Shown in pieces: positions 8,581 to 20,900 of a stretch of DNA of 64,000 nucleotides. Source of the stretch: Trichinella spiralis (lineage: Eukaryota; Nematoda; Enoplea; Trichinellida; Trichinellidae); assembly GCA_000181795.3 (NCBI GenBank), contig CM012954.1, positions 8,976,895 through 9,040,894 of the forward strand. Direction: 5' to 3'. The notes under the pieces are model-generated. The model saw only the letters and a program-made list of their open reading frames with translations, was not told where the DNA came from and did no database searches. The stretch's first letter is position 1. Each line of letters starts with the position of its first letter. Both the position numbers and the translations under genes were made by a program.

Positions 8581-11500
8581 TTGGAATTTTCTCCCATTCT
8601 GGGGTCATTTGTGCCTCTTTTTTTTGTTCAACTGTCAAAGAAAAATAGAAACAAATCAGTAAATAAACTTCCGCTTGAACAGTCGATCTGGAAATTCAAA
8701 GACTACACCAGCCGTCGTTCGCATAATCGAATTGTTCCTACTCAAGAAAGCTTGAATTAATAACAGCTTGACAAAAAATAATAAATAAATAAATAAATCA
8801 GTCATCCATAACCAACTATCAAAACACATATATTTGAAATTTATCATTTTGTTCATTTTCGATTAATACTCTGGTCCCATGGCCTCTTGGGCAAGTATTA
8901 AAATTTTATCTGTAAATAATTTCCAAGAGAAAAAAAAAGCGATCATTCAAAAGATGACATCATTAATTGTTTTATTGAGTGAACTTCTTCGATTTGGTGG
9001 ACAATTTTGAAAATCAGGTCGACCTGCAGTGAATGCAAATTCACTTCGACGATCTTATCATCTTTATTGCATATCAAGGTAAAAGATAATTGTGATCAAA
9101 AATGGCCACTGTGAATACAATTCGACGTTCATACATTTTAATAACAATATTTCATAAAGTAATTTTGGAAAAATTTTCCCACGGACCAAAATAGAATAAA
9201 AAAAAATCTACATATGCATTACCAGAGTGGAAAATTTACAGTAAACTGAATTGGCCAAGTGAACAACAGCATTGTATAAAATTAAAGTGGGGAAAGGTGG
9301 GGGGGGGGTTGAATTTTTGAATAAGAATGCAGTGAAGATGAAGTTGACGAACAAAACCGGTCAGCGGCCTGAAAAGTCCGCTGGAAAAATTGATCGCCTG
9401 ATGTCAAGTTTTGAAAAGGGGGAAAATTTTTTTTTGAAATTGATCTCGTCCCACATCAACCAACCTCGACAATACAAAAATTGGGTTAACAATTTTTAAA
9501 TGGATGGTTTTTTCACAAACTGAAAAATCAAGATCAAAAAAATACCATGACATTGCTCTTTTTCCAAATTTGACCAAATTCTTTTGCAATTTTTATTTCA
9601 TCGTGAGAATTGAATGTTAAAAATAAACTTACCATCATAATTTGCATATTCAGTTGTTGTTTTTATTTTTCATCCGCTCATAAAGTCGCAATATTGAAAT
9701 TGATTGATAAGCTAATTAGCTACTTTTTTTTTCTATCATCATCATCGATTCCACACTACTAATGGACAACAGACAGACGGTAAAACGCTCATCAAGACGA
9801 TCAGGCATAACTTTTGCCCGACCACACGCCGTGACGGATGCTGAGCTTTCTTGAGATTCGACCGACTATTATTATCATCATCATTATTCAACACGGCAGG
9901 CATATCGATTGCAACAATTCAATCAATCCCAATCAAGCACAAGCTTTGATTATTGGAAAAATTATTTGTTACTAATTTTTTTAAAAAAATATTTTTATCA
10001 ATTAAATAATAATTTAAATTAATCTGAAATTGAAATTGTAATGTTCGAATTGATTTACTGGTAAAGTTATGTCAATATAATGGCCGCTTTGAAGTAGTTG
10101 TTGAAATAATAGCCAAGTGCACGCAATCGCTTCTCCACTTATTGGTCATTGTTTTTTTGAGAGCTTCAAGTATGAGCAGGTGCTTGTGAACGCTTGTATC
10201 CAAAGTTCTCCACTTGACACGTTTACAGTATCCATTCGAAATATAAGAACATAATATTGGCTGGCCACCGGCATGAACAGTTTCAAATTAACACGCTTCA
10301 ATTCATCCTCAATTGTCTGTACGTGCGTGTGTGAAAACAAATTTTCTTTGTTTTTTTGCATATTTGCACAAAATTACACAAATCAAATTTCAATTAATAC
10401 GACAAATTTCCAAGTTGTGCTGATTCGGTATAAATTATTGAAATAGATTGGCTTTTATAATTTGTTTTCCATGCTGAGCAAAAGATGGATAGAAATTGAA
10501 ACACAATATGACGCGTGATGAATATTCATAACGGAACGTTTGTCAAAGTCGTTAGACATCTTCTTCAATCTAATTATCCCAACGAAAAATCAATATTTTT
10601 TCCTCAAAATTGACAATTTCATTTCTTCTGGTCACTTTCTTCTATTTCGTGTGATCAATTCAAAAAACAACAACAACAAAATATATAATTATGTGTAAAT
10701 TCACCAGGGTGGTCAAAATTAATCGTTTAATAATACTGATTATAATTCGAGTTAAATGTCCGTGAACTTCTCCACCCTACTTGAGATTGAATCCATTCAG
10801 CTTTTTTACCATTGCATTATTCTGTATAGTTGAAGCGACGAAGCGGGCTAATTGTACAAAGGGAACATTCCGTAGAAGTGGATCAGCTCGAAGGGCAAAA
10901 TGATGATTTTCAGCTTATCCGCAGACTAATGAATACCGCTCTGTGCAAACAGTGACGTCGAACCGAGGCTAATGGCCAGCCACCTGTCCGGTCGGTTCTC
11001 GGCATGCGTTGCTATTGTCAAGCATTGTCGAGTGATCTTGGCCGGTGGACACCTCGGCATTGTCCGCGGGATAATCAACACCGGGCCGGTCGTTTTACAT
11101 ACGTAAGAATGCAACGCCACCGTCTGCCATCACCAACTGTCCGAAGAAAATGGTCGATTGTTGGCAGAGGGTTTGCGAACCCTCGACCTCGACTAATCAT
11201 TGTCTTCGTGCGCAGATGGATGCCGGTCATCATCGTCCGCACATTCCCTAGCCAACGCCCTGCCGCATAAAACACAAAAAGCGGTTTCTTTGTTATGAGA
11301 AAATGCAAATAAAAAATACAAGAAAAATGAAACTCTTCCTTTGTACAACACCTTCTCAAACATCTGCCAAAAAATAACAATACTACTACTCGTTTATCAA
11401 TACTTTATTATATATATATGTATATTTTTATGTTATCTTCATTCTCAAACGTACATTCAACAAGCAAGTGAATTGTAATTGAAATGATAATTTCAAAATT

Positions 11501-12182
11501 AAACAATTATTTATTCAGTTTTTTAAATTAAATCAAAATTAAAATATCGAGCATGTAAAAACTGTTGAACATTACATATTTTCTAATACATCTTGTTGCA
11601 CTTTTACATCACCAACGACAAAAATATATAAGCAATTGTTTGTTGTAAGCGAGAAATTGCACTACATATTAAAATTTTAATTTTTACATAAATCAATCAA
11701 CTACTTCAAAAACAAAAAATGAAAGCCTATTACATTACGGATTACACATGTGTAACATTCATTTAAAAAGTACCATTTTCATTGTTTTTGTAGTTATGTA
11801 CAGTACGCACATTTCGATAGAGATCAGCATCTGTATAAAAATTAAATTAAATATTTAAAATTATATTAAAATTTTTTTAATTATTTTTTTTAAGTTTATT
11901 TTAAAATAGTTTAGTTATTTTTAGTTTATGAAAAAGTTTGTTAAAGCTGTTCAAATAATGAAAAATGATTTGCTTTTATCTTGCATTTTTGTGCTACAAA
12001 TATTATAATTAAGCTTTGAAATGAAGAATATTTATTTTTTTAATATTTAATTTTATTATTTTGCCAAATATGCTGCTTTATTTGTGAAACATACTCTTAC
12101 ATTTATTTAATACTGTAGTTATTGTTTCGATAGTGAAGGATTTGTTTGTGTTGTGCTTTTGTTGTTTTGTTTTTCTTTCACT
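8581..12182. other. Intergenic region between the LRR gene and LACTB2
   Basis: About 3.6 kb without a recognised gene. Mostly AT-rich, with simple repeats, a run of ten G at about 9299-9308, one CSL/Su(H)-type octamer (TTCCCACG, 9176-9183) and GC-rich island 3 (about 10855-11275). Open frames here are short and match nothing I know. Confidence 0.5.
10855..11275. other. GC-rich non-coding island 3, possible unrecognised exon
   Basis: A GC-rich block in an AT-rich setting. On the plus strand an acceptor-like AG at 10828-10829 leads into a 40-codon open stretch that ends at a donor-like GT at 10952, and an acceptor-like site occurs near 11215. I cannot join these into a protein or recognise homology. 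The minus strand has a 64-codon frame, also unrecognised. It may be a fragment of an unknown or decayed gene, or regulatory DNA. Confidence 0.25.
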
Positions 12183-13465
12183 ATGGTCAGCTTACCTAGT
12201 TTACCGGTTTCGCTCGCCTTGTCTCCTCGAGTTTACAGAATTTTGGGCTGCAATTCTGGATCAATGACTCTGCAGGGTACTAATACATATTTGGTTGGTA
12301 CAGGAAGAAAGTAAGTGATCCAAGAAACGGTGAATTTTTTGGTAAAGATTGTTTACTTCAAGGTTTCCTGTAACTCCTTAGCTCTTTTTTTATTTAAAAT
12401 TATTTTAAGTAACAAATGATGCCATTTTATTTATATTTTTAGATATTTTACTATTTTATTGTATTTGTTATATATTGTAGTATTGTATTGTATTGTAATA
12501 TGTTAACTTTATAGTTTGTTATATTTGGATTTTATATATTTATTTTTTTGTAAAAATTCAATTTTTAGGCGTCTTTTAATTGATACTGGAGAAGCAAATA
12601 ATTTCGCATATTTGCAGTACTTAAGCCAAGCACTTGCTGAGACAGGGGCTTGTATTTGTGGCGTTTTATGCACTCATTGGCATGCGGATCATATTGGTGG
12701 TGTGATGAATGTTGCTCGCCAATATTCTGTTACGAATTTGATGAAATTCAGACGTGATAATCCAGAAGAAAATATCAAATACGAACAACTTGGATTTGAA
12801 TTTGTTCGAGAAGGTCAACTGATAACAGTCGAAGGTGCAACTTTGAAGTATGTATTTATGTCATGTCACAATAGTTATGTATTCATTTTTCACTCTTTTG
12901 TTATTTAGAGTTATTCATACGCCTGGACACGCAGATGACCACATGTCATTGCAATTGTTAGAGGAGAATGCCGTCTTTACTGGCGACTGTATTCTAGGAG
13001 ATGGCAGTACGACAGTTTTCGAAGATTTGGATTCTTATATGAAGTCATTGAAAAAATTGCAATCACTTGCTCCGGATCTAATCTATCCTGGACATGGCTC
13101 ACCCATCTATGATGCTGTAAAACGAATCCAACGGTACATTGACCATAGACAACGAAGGGAAAATCAGATATTCAATGTGCTCAGCCAGTCAAAACTACCA
13201 CTAACTCCTATGGACATAGTGCAGAAGATATACAATGTTTGGCTATAAATTGAACTACAGTTGTAAACTGAATCTGAAAGAAATGTATATTTAGGAAACG
13301 CCTGCCATGCTACACAGAGCTGCTTCTATTAATGTTTTGCAGCATTTGGAAAAGTTGCAGAAATTGGGCAAAACAAGTAAGCGATCAAATTCTTACTCAA
13401 TTCGGTTTGTTTCTTTTGTTTTATTTTCAGAAAAAAAGGATGGAAAATGGAAAGCGTGTGTTTAA
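12183..13465 (+). CDS. LACTB2: Endoribonuclease LACTB2, metallo-beta-lactamase fold
   Basis: Single-strand-specific endoribonuclease family; the human enzyme acts on mitochondrial RNA. Exons 12183-12310, 12569-12847, 12909-13236, 13295-13376 and 13431-13465 join in frame to 283 residues, close to human LACTB2 (288). The start ATG opens the only frame running into [19 protein letters not shown], the family N-terminus. Zinc-binding motifs are complete: THWHADH (HxHxDH), [16 protein letters not shown] and YPGHGSP. The C-terminal helical part ([12 protein letters not shown], then DGKWKACV) corresponds to the family RNA-interacting tail. Intron 3 uses a weak donor (AAT then GTTTGG), but the join restores the expected sequence. 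It is the first gene of a plus-strand series with TSEN2 only 349 nt downstream. Confidence 0.96.
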
Positions 13466-13814
13466 TTGTAAGAAATGTAGCACAATGTTTTGTTTTAATA
13501 GGCAAATTAGAAAAAATGATTTTTATCATATTAGGCTTACTAAGAATTTTGCCATAGCTATTACTGCCCGTAGTTAATTTTTAGGAATGCACATTTTGAT
13601 ATCAGGAACTGTAGAAGCTCTTTGCACTTTTCAAATTTATTGTTATCTGTTTTACAAAGCCCTTTGTTTATGCGAAAGTAAAATTTTACTCATTTTGTTG
13701 TTATCATATTTTCAGTTTTTTAATGGTATTGTATCCATTTGTTGCGTTGGATTTGCTTTCCTTGTTTGTGTGATAGTTTCATAATACTTAGCAATTAGCA
13801 AGCGTTATTTGGTG
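13466..13814 (+). other. LACTB2-TSEN2 spacer
   Basis: 349 nt, AT-rich. It contains the LACTB2 3'UTR and TSEN2 leader, with candidate AG acceptors at about 13788-13800, shortly before the TSEN2 ATG. No gene is supported. Confidence 0.5.
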
Positions 13815-15017
13815 ATGTCGATTCTGCATCCACAGTACACATACAAGAAAAATACGAATGAACGTCAGGTTATTACTGACAGACAACCGAAAAGTAACTA
13901 TGTAGGTCAACTTAATGGAAGGTCAGTTATAATTAATGGGAATGATGCGACAATTGCGCATTTATGGAATTGTGTATGCAAGAGTAGTTTGCAAGTTTAA
14001 ATTGTTTGCATTGAAATTGTTTAGGGATGTTTCGGTCGTCCAGTGTTTGTGTATGTTGAACTGTTATTTCTCAGGCGTGTAAACAGTTTTATTTGAAGGG
14101 CTGGAAATTCAAACGAACCATCGTCATTGGTTGCTGTTCTTTTTCTCGAAGAGGTCGACTGTGAATGGCTGAACGAGAATTCTTTTATTCATATTCATAT
14201 TTATTTACCGTTTAGGCTCTTTATTTGGTTATTGTCTCTGGCTGCTTGAGCATTGCAAATGGCGACCAGGCAAAATTTAATTATTTGCTATTATTTACTG
14301 AAATTACTTTCGATCGTCAGTTAATTTTTTCCATTTATTATTTGCAGCTGATGACATCTAGTGAATTTTTTTCTTATTGCATTGCATCTGCCGCAGATTT
14401 TGTTTTTCGATTTGCAGTTTATCTGCATTTTCGTCGCCGAGGTTGGATTGTTAAACCAGGATTGAACTATGGTGTTGATTACGGTAAGAAGTTTGTTGTT
14501 ATAGATTTTGTTTTATGAATTGACACTTCTCAATAGTTTAATTAGGGCTTTTGAAATTGTTGCATTTCTTTTATCAACTTTTACATACATAATTTCAGTT
14601 GTGTATCCGGATGCTCCGAACAATGTGCACAGTCAGTTTATGGTGATAATTGTACCCCATTGGAATGGCTTCCACGAATTGCCGATGACGTGGCGAGACG
14701 CTGTCTCAGCTTCTCGAATCTCTTCCGCAGTTTCGAAAGTTTGTTTCCAGTTTTCTTCTGCATTATCAGTATTTGCATATTGTATGCACCGATTTTAGAA
14801 TGTACTTCTTTGTGGTGTGAAAAATCTTAATGGTGATTTTCAAAAGTTGACTTTGGCTGATCTGGAACAATGTCCTGTTCAAGTAATTTCTCATGTGTGA
14901 TGCTAATGTAATTTCACAAGTGTAACTTTGTAGATTGTATGCTTGAAGCAGTGGTTCGCTCGTCGACCATTTTCCGACAAGAAAGAACGCAAGGTGTCAC
15001 CAACATTGTCTGATTGA
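13815..15017 (+). CDS. TSEN2: tRNA-splicing endonuclease catalytic subunit Sen2
   Basis: Catalytic subunit that cuts the 5' splice site of intron-containing pre-tRNAs in the nucleus. Proposed exons: 13815-13973, 14025-14050, 14099-14153, 14216-14315, 14397-14483, 14599-14738, 14799-14882, 14934-15017, giving 244 residues. Recognition rests on the C-terminal half: FLEEALYL, SGCLSI, FRRRGWIVKPGLNYGVDY, VHSQFMVII, SRISSAVSK and LKQWFARRP match TSEN2 in order and spacing. The Tyr, His and Lys of the nuclease triad are present (GVDY, NNVHSQF, AVSK). Human TSEN2 is 465 residues; the long poorly conserved insert between the N-terminal domain and the catalytic core is missing here. Exons 2 and 3 (26 and 55 nt) are chosen by frame and splice logic and are the least certain. 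An AATAAA lies three nt after the stop. Confidence 0.87.
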
Positions 15018-15019
15018 AA

Positions 15020-15025
15020 AATAAA
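15020..15025 (+). terminator. AATAAA polyadenylation signal of TSEN2
   Basis: The hexamer starts three nt after the TSEN2 stop codon, so the 3'UTR must be very short. The next gene starts 160 nt after the stop. Confidence 0.55.
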
Positions 15026-15177
15026 ATTTATATTAAATTTACATATTGGCTGATTTGTTTTGTTTTGAATTGCAACTGTCAAATGCAGTAGCGGATATAT
15101 TTTTGTCAATGTTTGAAATTGTTTGTTTGTTTATTTGTTTGTTAAGATTAAATTTGCAGATCCGGTCAAAATTAAAG

Positions 15178-16276
15178 ATGCCATGCAGATGTTTGAGATG
15201 GGCTTTTCGTATAGTGAACTGGGAACCGTCTGGGGCCGACTGGGCGCACATGTTGCGCTGCTTGCAGTTGGACGATCTGCCACGCATCCGTCGTCAAATT
15301 TTCCGAGAGGACATCAGAGCGGCAGTGGCCGGCGGACTGATGATGCGCAAGGCTATTTCCGTTTGCACAGGTTTAGCATGGGACGAGATAAAGTTGATTC
15401 GTTCAAGCACCGGCAAACCGATGCTTGACGAAAGCATCAAATTGGACTATCAGTTCAGCTTCAATCTTTCCCATCACGGGGATTACGTCATCTTGGCCAC
15501 TTCTTCCAGCTCTGTATGCGGTGCTGATGTGATGAAAATTGAATATCCAAGTATTGACCAATTTTTTGTTCTTAATTTTTCTTTGCCTTCTTAATATATA
15601 TATATTTATTTATTTATTTTTACTAGGATTGCAAATGAATTTGGCAGAATACTTTAAAATGATGTCACCTCAGTTTGCCGACGAAGAATATGCCGCTTTG
15701 AATCAACAACGTACCGACTCTGAGAAGTTGGAACTATTTTATCGTTATTGGGTGAGTTGCTTTTTGAATGTGAAAATTAAAATAACAAATTACTATACCA
15801 CAATACAATGCCTGTAGTGTCTGAAGGAGAGCTACTTGAAAGCTATTGGATTTGGTATTCGTTGTGATTTGTCGCAATTGCATTTCACCTTTTCTTCTTT
15901 GGTTCTGCCAGTTGGTCAATTTGAAATCAGCACCAAATTAGTGTTCGACGAAACACCGCACAATGAATTCACCTTCGAAGAGTGTCACTTGGATCCCCGC
16001 CATGCGGCTTGTGTTTGTTACAAGGTAAAGAGACGACCGCTTATTATTATTGTTGTGCTTTTCAAAAAAAATGATATAATTTTTTAGGATGACTCATTGG
16101 AAGCAGAATGTGAACAGCACCGTGGAAAATGTATACCATTTCAGTTGGTAACGATGGACTTTGTGTTGCAGGATGCCGTTACACTGAATGACGAAGAAGC
16201 GATCCCCGTACCTGGATTGTGCAAAACAGTTCCGATTGGTGCTCTTGACTTTTCTTACTACTTGGTCAGTCGATGA
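15178..16276 (+). CDS. AASDHPPT: 4'-phosphopantetheinyl transferase (AASDHPPT type)
   Basis: Transfers phosphopantetheine from CoA to acyl carrier protein, fatty acid synthase and alpha-aminoadipate semialdehyde dehydrogenase in the cytosol. Exons 15178-15550, 15627-15751, 15818-16024 and 16088-16276 give 297 residues (human 309). Visible family motifs: VAGGLMMRKAI, SSTGKPML, FNLSHHGDYV, CGADVMK (Mg-binding Asp) and YRYWCLKESYLKAIGFG (the W..KES..K signature). The start is the ATG 18 nt after an acceptor AG at 15158-15159; the frame is open further upstream to 15046, but that part is AT-rich, hydrophobic and upstream of the acceptor. The gene is 160 nt downstream of TSEN2 on the same strand. 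Confidence 0.94.
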
Positions 16277-16737
16277 TTATTTTAGCTTTTCCGTGTGAAT
16301 AATTGTTTTCCTTAAGTTGATTGTTTTTTTTCTAAGCAGTAATTTTCTCAGCATTGAATTCAAATAAAATATGGTCATTACTTTCATGGTTTATCTCAAT
16401 TTTTAATCTTTGAAAAAGTTTCTTTATCTAATTTTAAATTATCGTCAACCCCAAGCAACTGCTAAAGTCATGCTTTACAACGACGGTCAGATGAGTTTGT
16501 TTTAAAAAGAATTTAATTTTAAAAATAAATTATAAATCAATGACTTAAATTTATTTACTTAATTATTTGATAATTTCTTAAACATTTAAACTAAAATGAA
16601 GCAAATAAGAGCAAAATTTTATTGGCATACTGTAACTTTTACCTGATTGTAAATTTTACGACTACCGTATTGTTCCAACTATACTTCTCAATTGAATTGT
16701 TAGTTTCTTGATTTTTACGTTTTCTATTTCATTCAAA
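16277..16737 (+). other. AASDHPPT-RPS15A spacer
   Basis: 461 AT-rich nt with an AATAAA at 16363-16368, a likely AASDHPPT poly(A) signal. The stretch just before 16738 is pyrimidine-rich, as is common upstream of ribosomal protein genes. No other feature is supported. Confidence 0.5.
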
Positions 16738-17685
16738 ATGGTTCGTATGGATGTTTTGGCCGATGCTTTACGCTCGATTAGCAATGCAGAAAAACGTGGA
16801 AAACGGCAGGTTTTAATAAGACCTTCGTCAAAAGTGATTATTCGCTTTTTGACTGTCATGATGCAGCATGGTTTGTTTTTATGTTTAACTTTTATTTTAT
16901 TTCTATGTGCAGTGTTAAATTAAAAGTATGCTTTTTTGAGTATTTTAGAGATTAGTTATGCTTCTACTGATGATCAAAGTGTCATAATTTTCATTTAATC
17001 ACTATACCATATTTTCTATTGTTACCGAGTTTCGTACACCTTTTCTGACGTAGGTATTTATTTGTGATAAACTTTGTGATTTATTTATGTTGTTATGATA
17101 AAAGCTGACTTTGTGACAGACAATATTTTTATAAATGGTAATTTATATTGCAATTGGTAATTTGATTACGTTAAATAGGTTCTGAAGTTTCTAATGTGAA
17201 AAAGTTTAACATTTTGGAACATGACTATAAATGACATTTTGAACATTCACAAATTGTCTCGTTGAATTTATGTCAATACTACTTTCATGCAATAGTTTTT
17301 ACTTTTAGGATATATAAACGAATTTGAAATTGTAGATGACCACAGATCTGGAAAAATTGTGGTCAATTTAACTGGAAGAATAAACAAAGTGCGTTTATAC
17401 AATGTTTTAATGTCATCGTCTTGTTTAAGACTGTTTTTCTTTTTGTTTCATAGTGTGGAGTGATTAGTCCTCGTTTTGATGTGGGGATAAGAGATATTGA
17501 AAAGTGGACAGAAAAGTTGTTGCCATCTCGTCAATTTGGGTAAAATGTAAAATTCATTTGAATGTAATTTTGATCATGAATAGCTTTGCAGATATGTTGT
17601 GTTGACTACGTCCGGAGGCATTATGGACCATGAAGAAGCTCGCAGGAAGCATCTTGGTGGAAAAATATTAGGATATTTTTTTTGA
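16738..17685 (+). CDS. RPS15A: 40S ribosomal protein S15a (uS8)
   Basis: Component of the small ribosomal subunit. Exons 16738-16870, 17309-17388, 17454-17539 and 17592-17685 give exactly 130 residues, the usual animal length. The translation follows the family throughout: [86 protein letters not shown]. The first intron (438 nt) is long for this window and contains a weak box C/D-like element. The gene converges on the cholinesterase-like gene, with 253 nt between the stop codons. Confidence 0.99.
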
Positions 17686-17938
17686 TAAATATGTACTGCA
17701 GTGAGAGAAGTAAAGCTTGATCGAACGTTGTGAATGTGACCCATTTTGAAATAGCTTACAGCGAATGGAGTATTTTGTTTGTTAGACATTTAATTTCACT
17801 ATCACTCCTTTTGTTATAAATAAGTCATGTTAAGCTTATTTTAACACACAGTTTCACCTTTTCTACACACGGCGGGTGTACACTAGATAGCAGTGCGATT
17901 TAATTTGCAATTTCGATGACTTTTTGTTTTTCAAGTTT

Positions 17939-20900
17939 TCACATGTCAGCATCGTCAACATCTTTTCTTGTACAATAACAAGCTAAACCGATGAGGATGA
18001 TAGCAAAAAATGTAGTCGTTGAAAGCAAAACCCAAGTAGCCATTTGATAGCTTTCCAACTCTTTTGCCAGCGATGCAATGTACCGCAAATTTCCCACATC
18101 GACCCCGTCCAAAGAACGGGCGTAGACGTTCCAAAATTGATGACCTCGCCAGTGAAAGCTTATCTTCATGCTAGGATGATCCGTGATGCTCATGTAGTTC
18201 AACGTGCTGCTGTTGAAACGTTGCCATTTCGGCAAATCACTATCATCCGGAGTAGGATTGCTAAATAATAATAATTGTGTATGATTTTTGATCACAGAAT
18301 TTAATTTTTAAAGTTTTCAATTATTCCTACCCTTCTCTGGCGAAATTGCACAGCATTTCGGCAAATATTTCCGTAACACGGCGATCAATTTGCCAATTTT
18401 TATAAGTGTAATGTGTAGCAAAGTCAACATCCAAGTCAAATAAAAATATCAAATCAGTACCATGGAACACGCCTGTAAAATAACACTAATAATTCAAAAG
18501 AATGATAAATCAGTAGGTTACAGTAATAAAGATTAAAAAAGCTGTTAAACATTTAACAAACACCCCTTCGGGATATTAAAGTTTGATCATTTTTGTCATT
18601 ATTTATTGTTAATTTGATTTTTCAAGTTTGGATAGTGATGAATTCAAAAAAACCTGATTTTGAAAGTATATAAATAAATTAATTGAAATAAACCTTTCCA
18701 CTCGTCGTCATCGTTGAACAAACTATCGCTAATGTGGTCCAGTGAGTAAAGGTACACAGGAACGTTGTTCTGCTCGTATAGTTGTGCCAATCTAGTTGCA
18801 GGAGCGTGATACCAAAAGTCGGAATGCATCTAAATGTTTATTTTTATTATTATGAATATAATGATAATGAGAAAATCTGTAATTGAAAAACAAACTTCCA
18901 TAATTGACTCGGATAGAGTATTCTTCGATGCATTAGGAGCCATAGGTCGGTAAATATATTCATGATAACAACCTTCAGTTATCAGTCGATGATTATTAAA
19001 CTGATAATAGTTCATCGTCAAATTATCAACTAAAGCTTCCGCTCGACGTTCACTAATCAACGTTAGATTTCTGTCGGGACGATTTTTCAAAATACCTATT
19101 CAAAAATATCATCGACTATTTTGTTTGTTTTAAAGTTTTGTAAAATCTCTATTTACGGAATTGTAAAGCACTCTCATGACGAGTTGTACCAAGAAGAATT
19201 GGTACTCGTCGTGCGCCTTTTTTGGACAGCATCTTTTCCGGATATTCGGGAATGAGATGACCATAGCCATCCACCACAGGAACCCATTCTTCGTAGTTAT
19301 CCCAGGCGAATCTCTTTTGAAGCGAATTAAAAAAATTTTACTACTAAACAAAGAATCATCTGCGCTTACTGGACGAGTTATGTCGAAAATTTCATTCTTA
19401 TGTCGAACTTTGATGCAGTCCAGAAGTTGGCTGGAATTGAACGCCCGGCATCCGAGATGTTCTTGCAATAGCCAAGTTGCGTTGACGGCCGACGTGCGAA
19501 TCACGCCTGGACTGAGTGCTGAACCGCTGAGCAATATAGCCCTGTGGAGAAGTCCTGAAAATGGATTCAAATCTATCAAAGCACACACACACACACAGTG
19601 TTCACAAAGTGGGACCTTCGCTGTATGGTGAAAGAGCCAAAAGTGAAGCTGAAGCGGCGCCAGAACCCTGGCCCATCACGGTAACTCTGCTGGGATCACC
19701 GCCAAAGAAGGCAATATTTCGCTGTATCCACCGGAGAGCTTCGATTTGATCCCACAGGCCGTTGTTACCTGGCAGTATGTCATCACCGCTTGAAACGAAC
19801 CCTGCAAATTTGCATTTCACTGGGTAATTAAGTGGAAACTTCAGTTTCGAAAAATAATCTCAACCCGCTTGTCTTCTGAAACAATTTCTAATCACTGTGT
19901 TGTTACTCAGCAGTATTTAATTGAAAGCAACAATCTGATTAACGGCTTAGTGTTTAATCGATACTGTTTGCACATTGAATCTTTGCAAAAGTTGTTGCAA
20001 GCGAACAAATTGGTAGCGTGCAAAAATACATCCATTATCAATGGAAAATAGTTTGAAATTTATTATTTCAAATAATATTTATATTATAATGGAAATTTTT
20101 CATTTAATCAAAAAGCGAACACATCTCATCGCTTACCAATTGGTCCAAGCCGGTAGCTGATGGAGACGAACACTATTTGTCGACTGACAAAATTGCGCAA
20201 AATTGCATCCTGTTTATAATCAGCGGGCGAACCAGTTTGAAAATCACCTCCATGAATCCAAACGATCACCGGCAAACTTTCGTTATAATACTACGCAACA
20301 AAGAATTTGTTGAGAGCAATTTTATGCAAATTTTTAAAACTGTATGAACTAAACAATAAAACAAAATCAATTGAACTAATGTGTACAGTAAACAAAAATA
20401 ACAACCCAAAAAATGAAGGTTCAAATTTTGAGATTTTTGAATTTTTTTTTTGAAAATGACATATTAATGATTGTTGCTGAATCAAAATATCAAAGAAGAA
20501 ATATATTTCCTGAATTTGTGTGATCATCTAACTGAAAAATAAAGTATAAAAAAAGCCATACAGTTGTGTAATGTTATTTTGGTCAAATTTGAATATTTTT
20601 CAGGTCAATAATTGGATGCTGTTGACTTGTGACGGAACACTCACTTGCGGTGGTGCAAATACATTCAAATACAGGCAGTCTTCGGATCGTCTAATTTGAG
20701 CTAATTCTACCAGTCGGCTTCCTTTGTATTGCTCGTAGTTTTGCAAACAGCATGGTCCATAATGAGTAGCGTTCATCACTCCACGCCAACTTGCCGGCTG
20801 AATTGGTGGCTTGAACAAACAAGTAAAATAATACATTATTATTTATTACTTTGTTTACAAATAATCTGTTGATTTTCATTATTATAACGTTTCATTCGAA

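Noticed and set aside
15046-15177. 44-residue N-terminal extension of AASDHPPT
   Set aside because: It lies upstream of a clear acceptor (15158-15159), is AT-rich and hydrophobic, and has no counterpart in the family.
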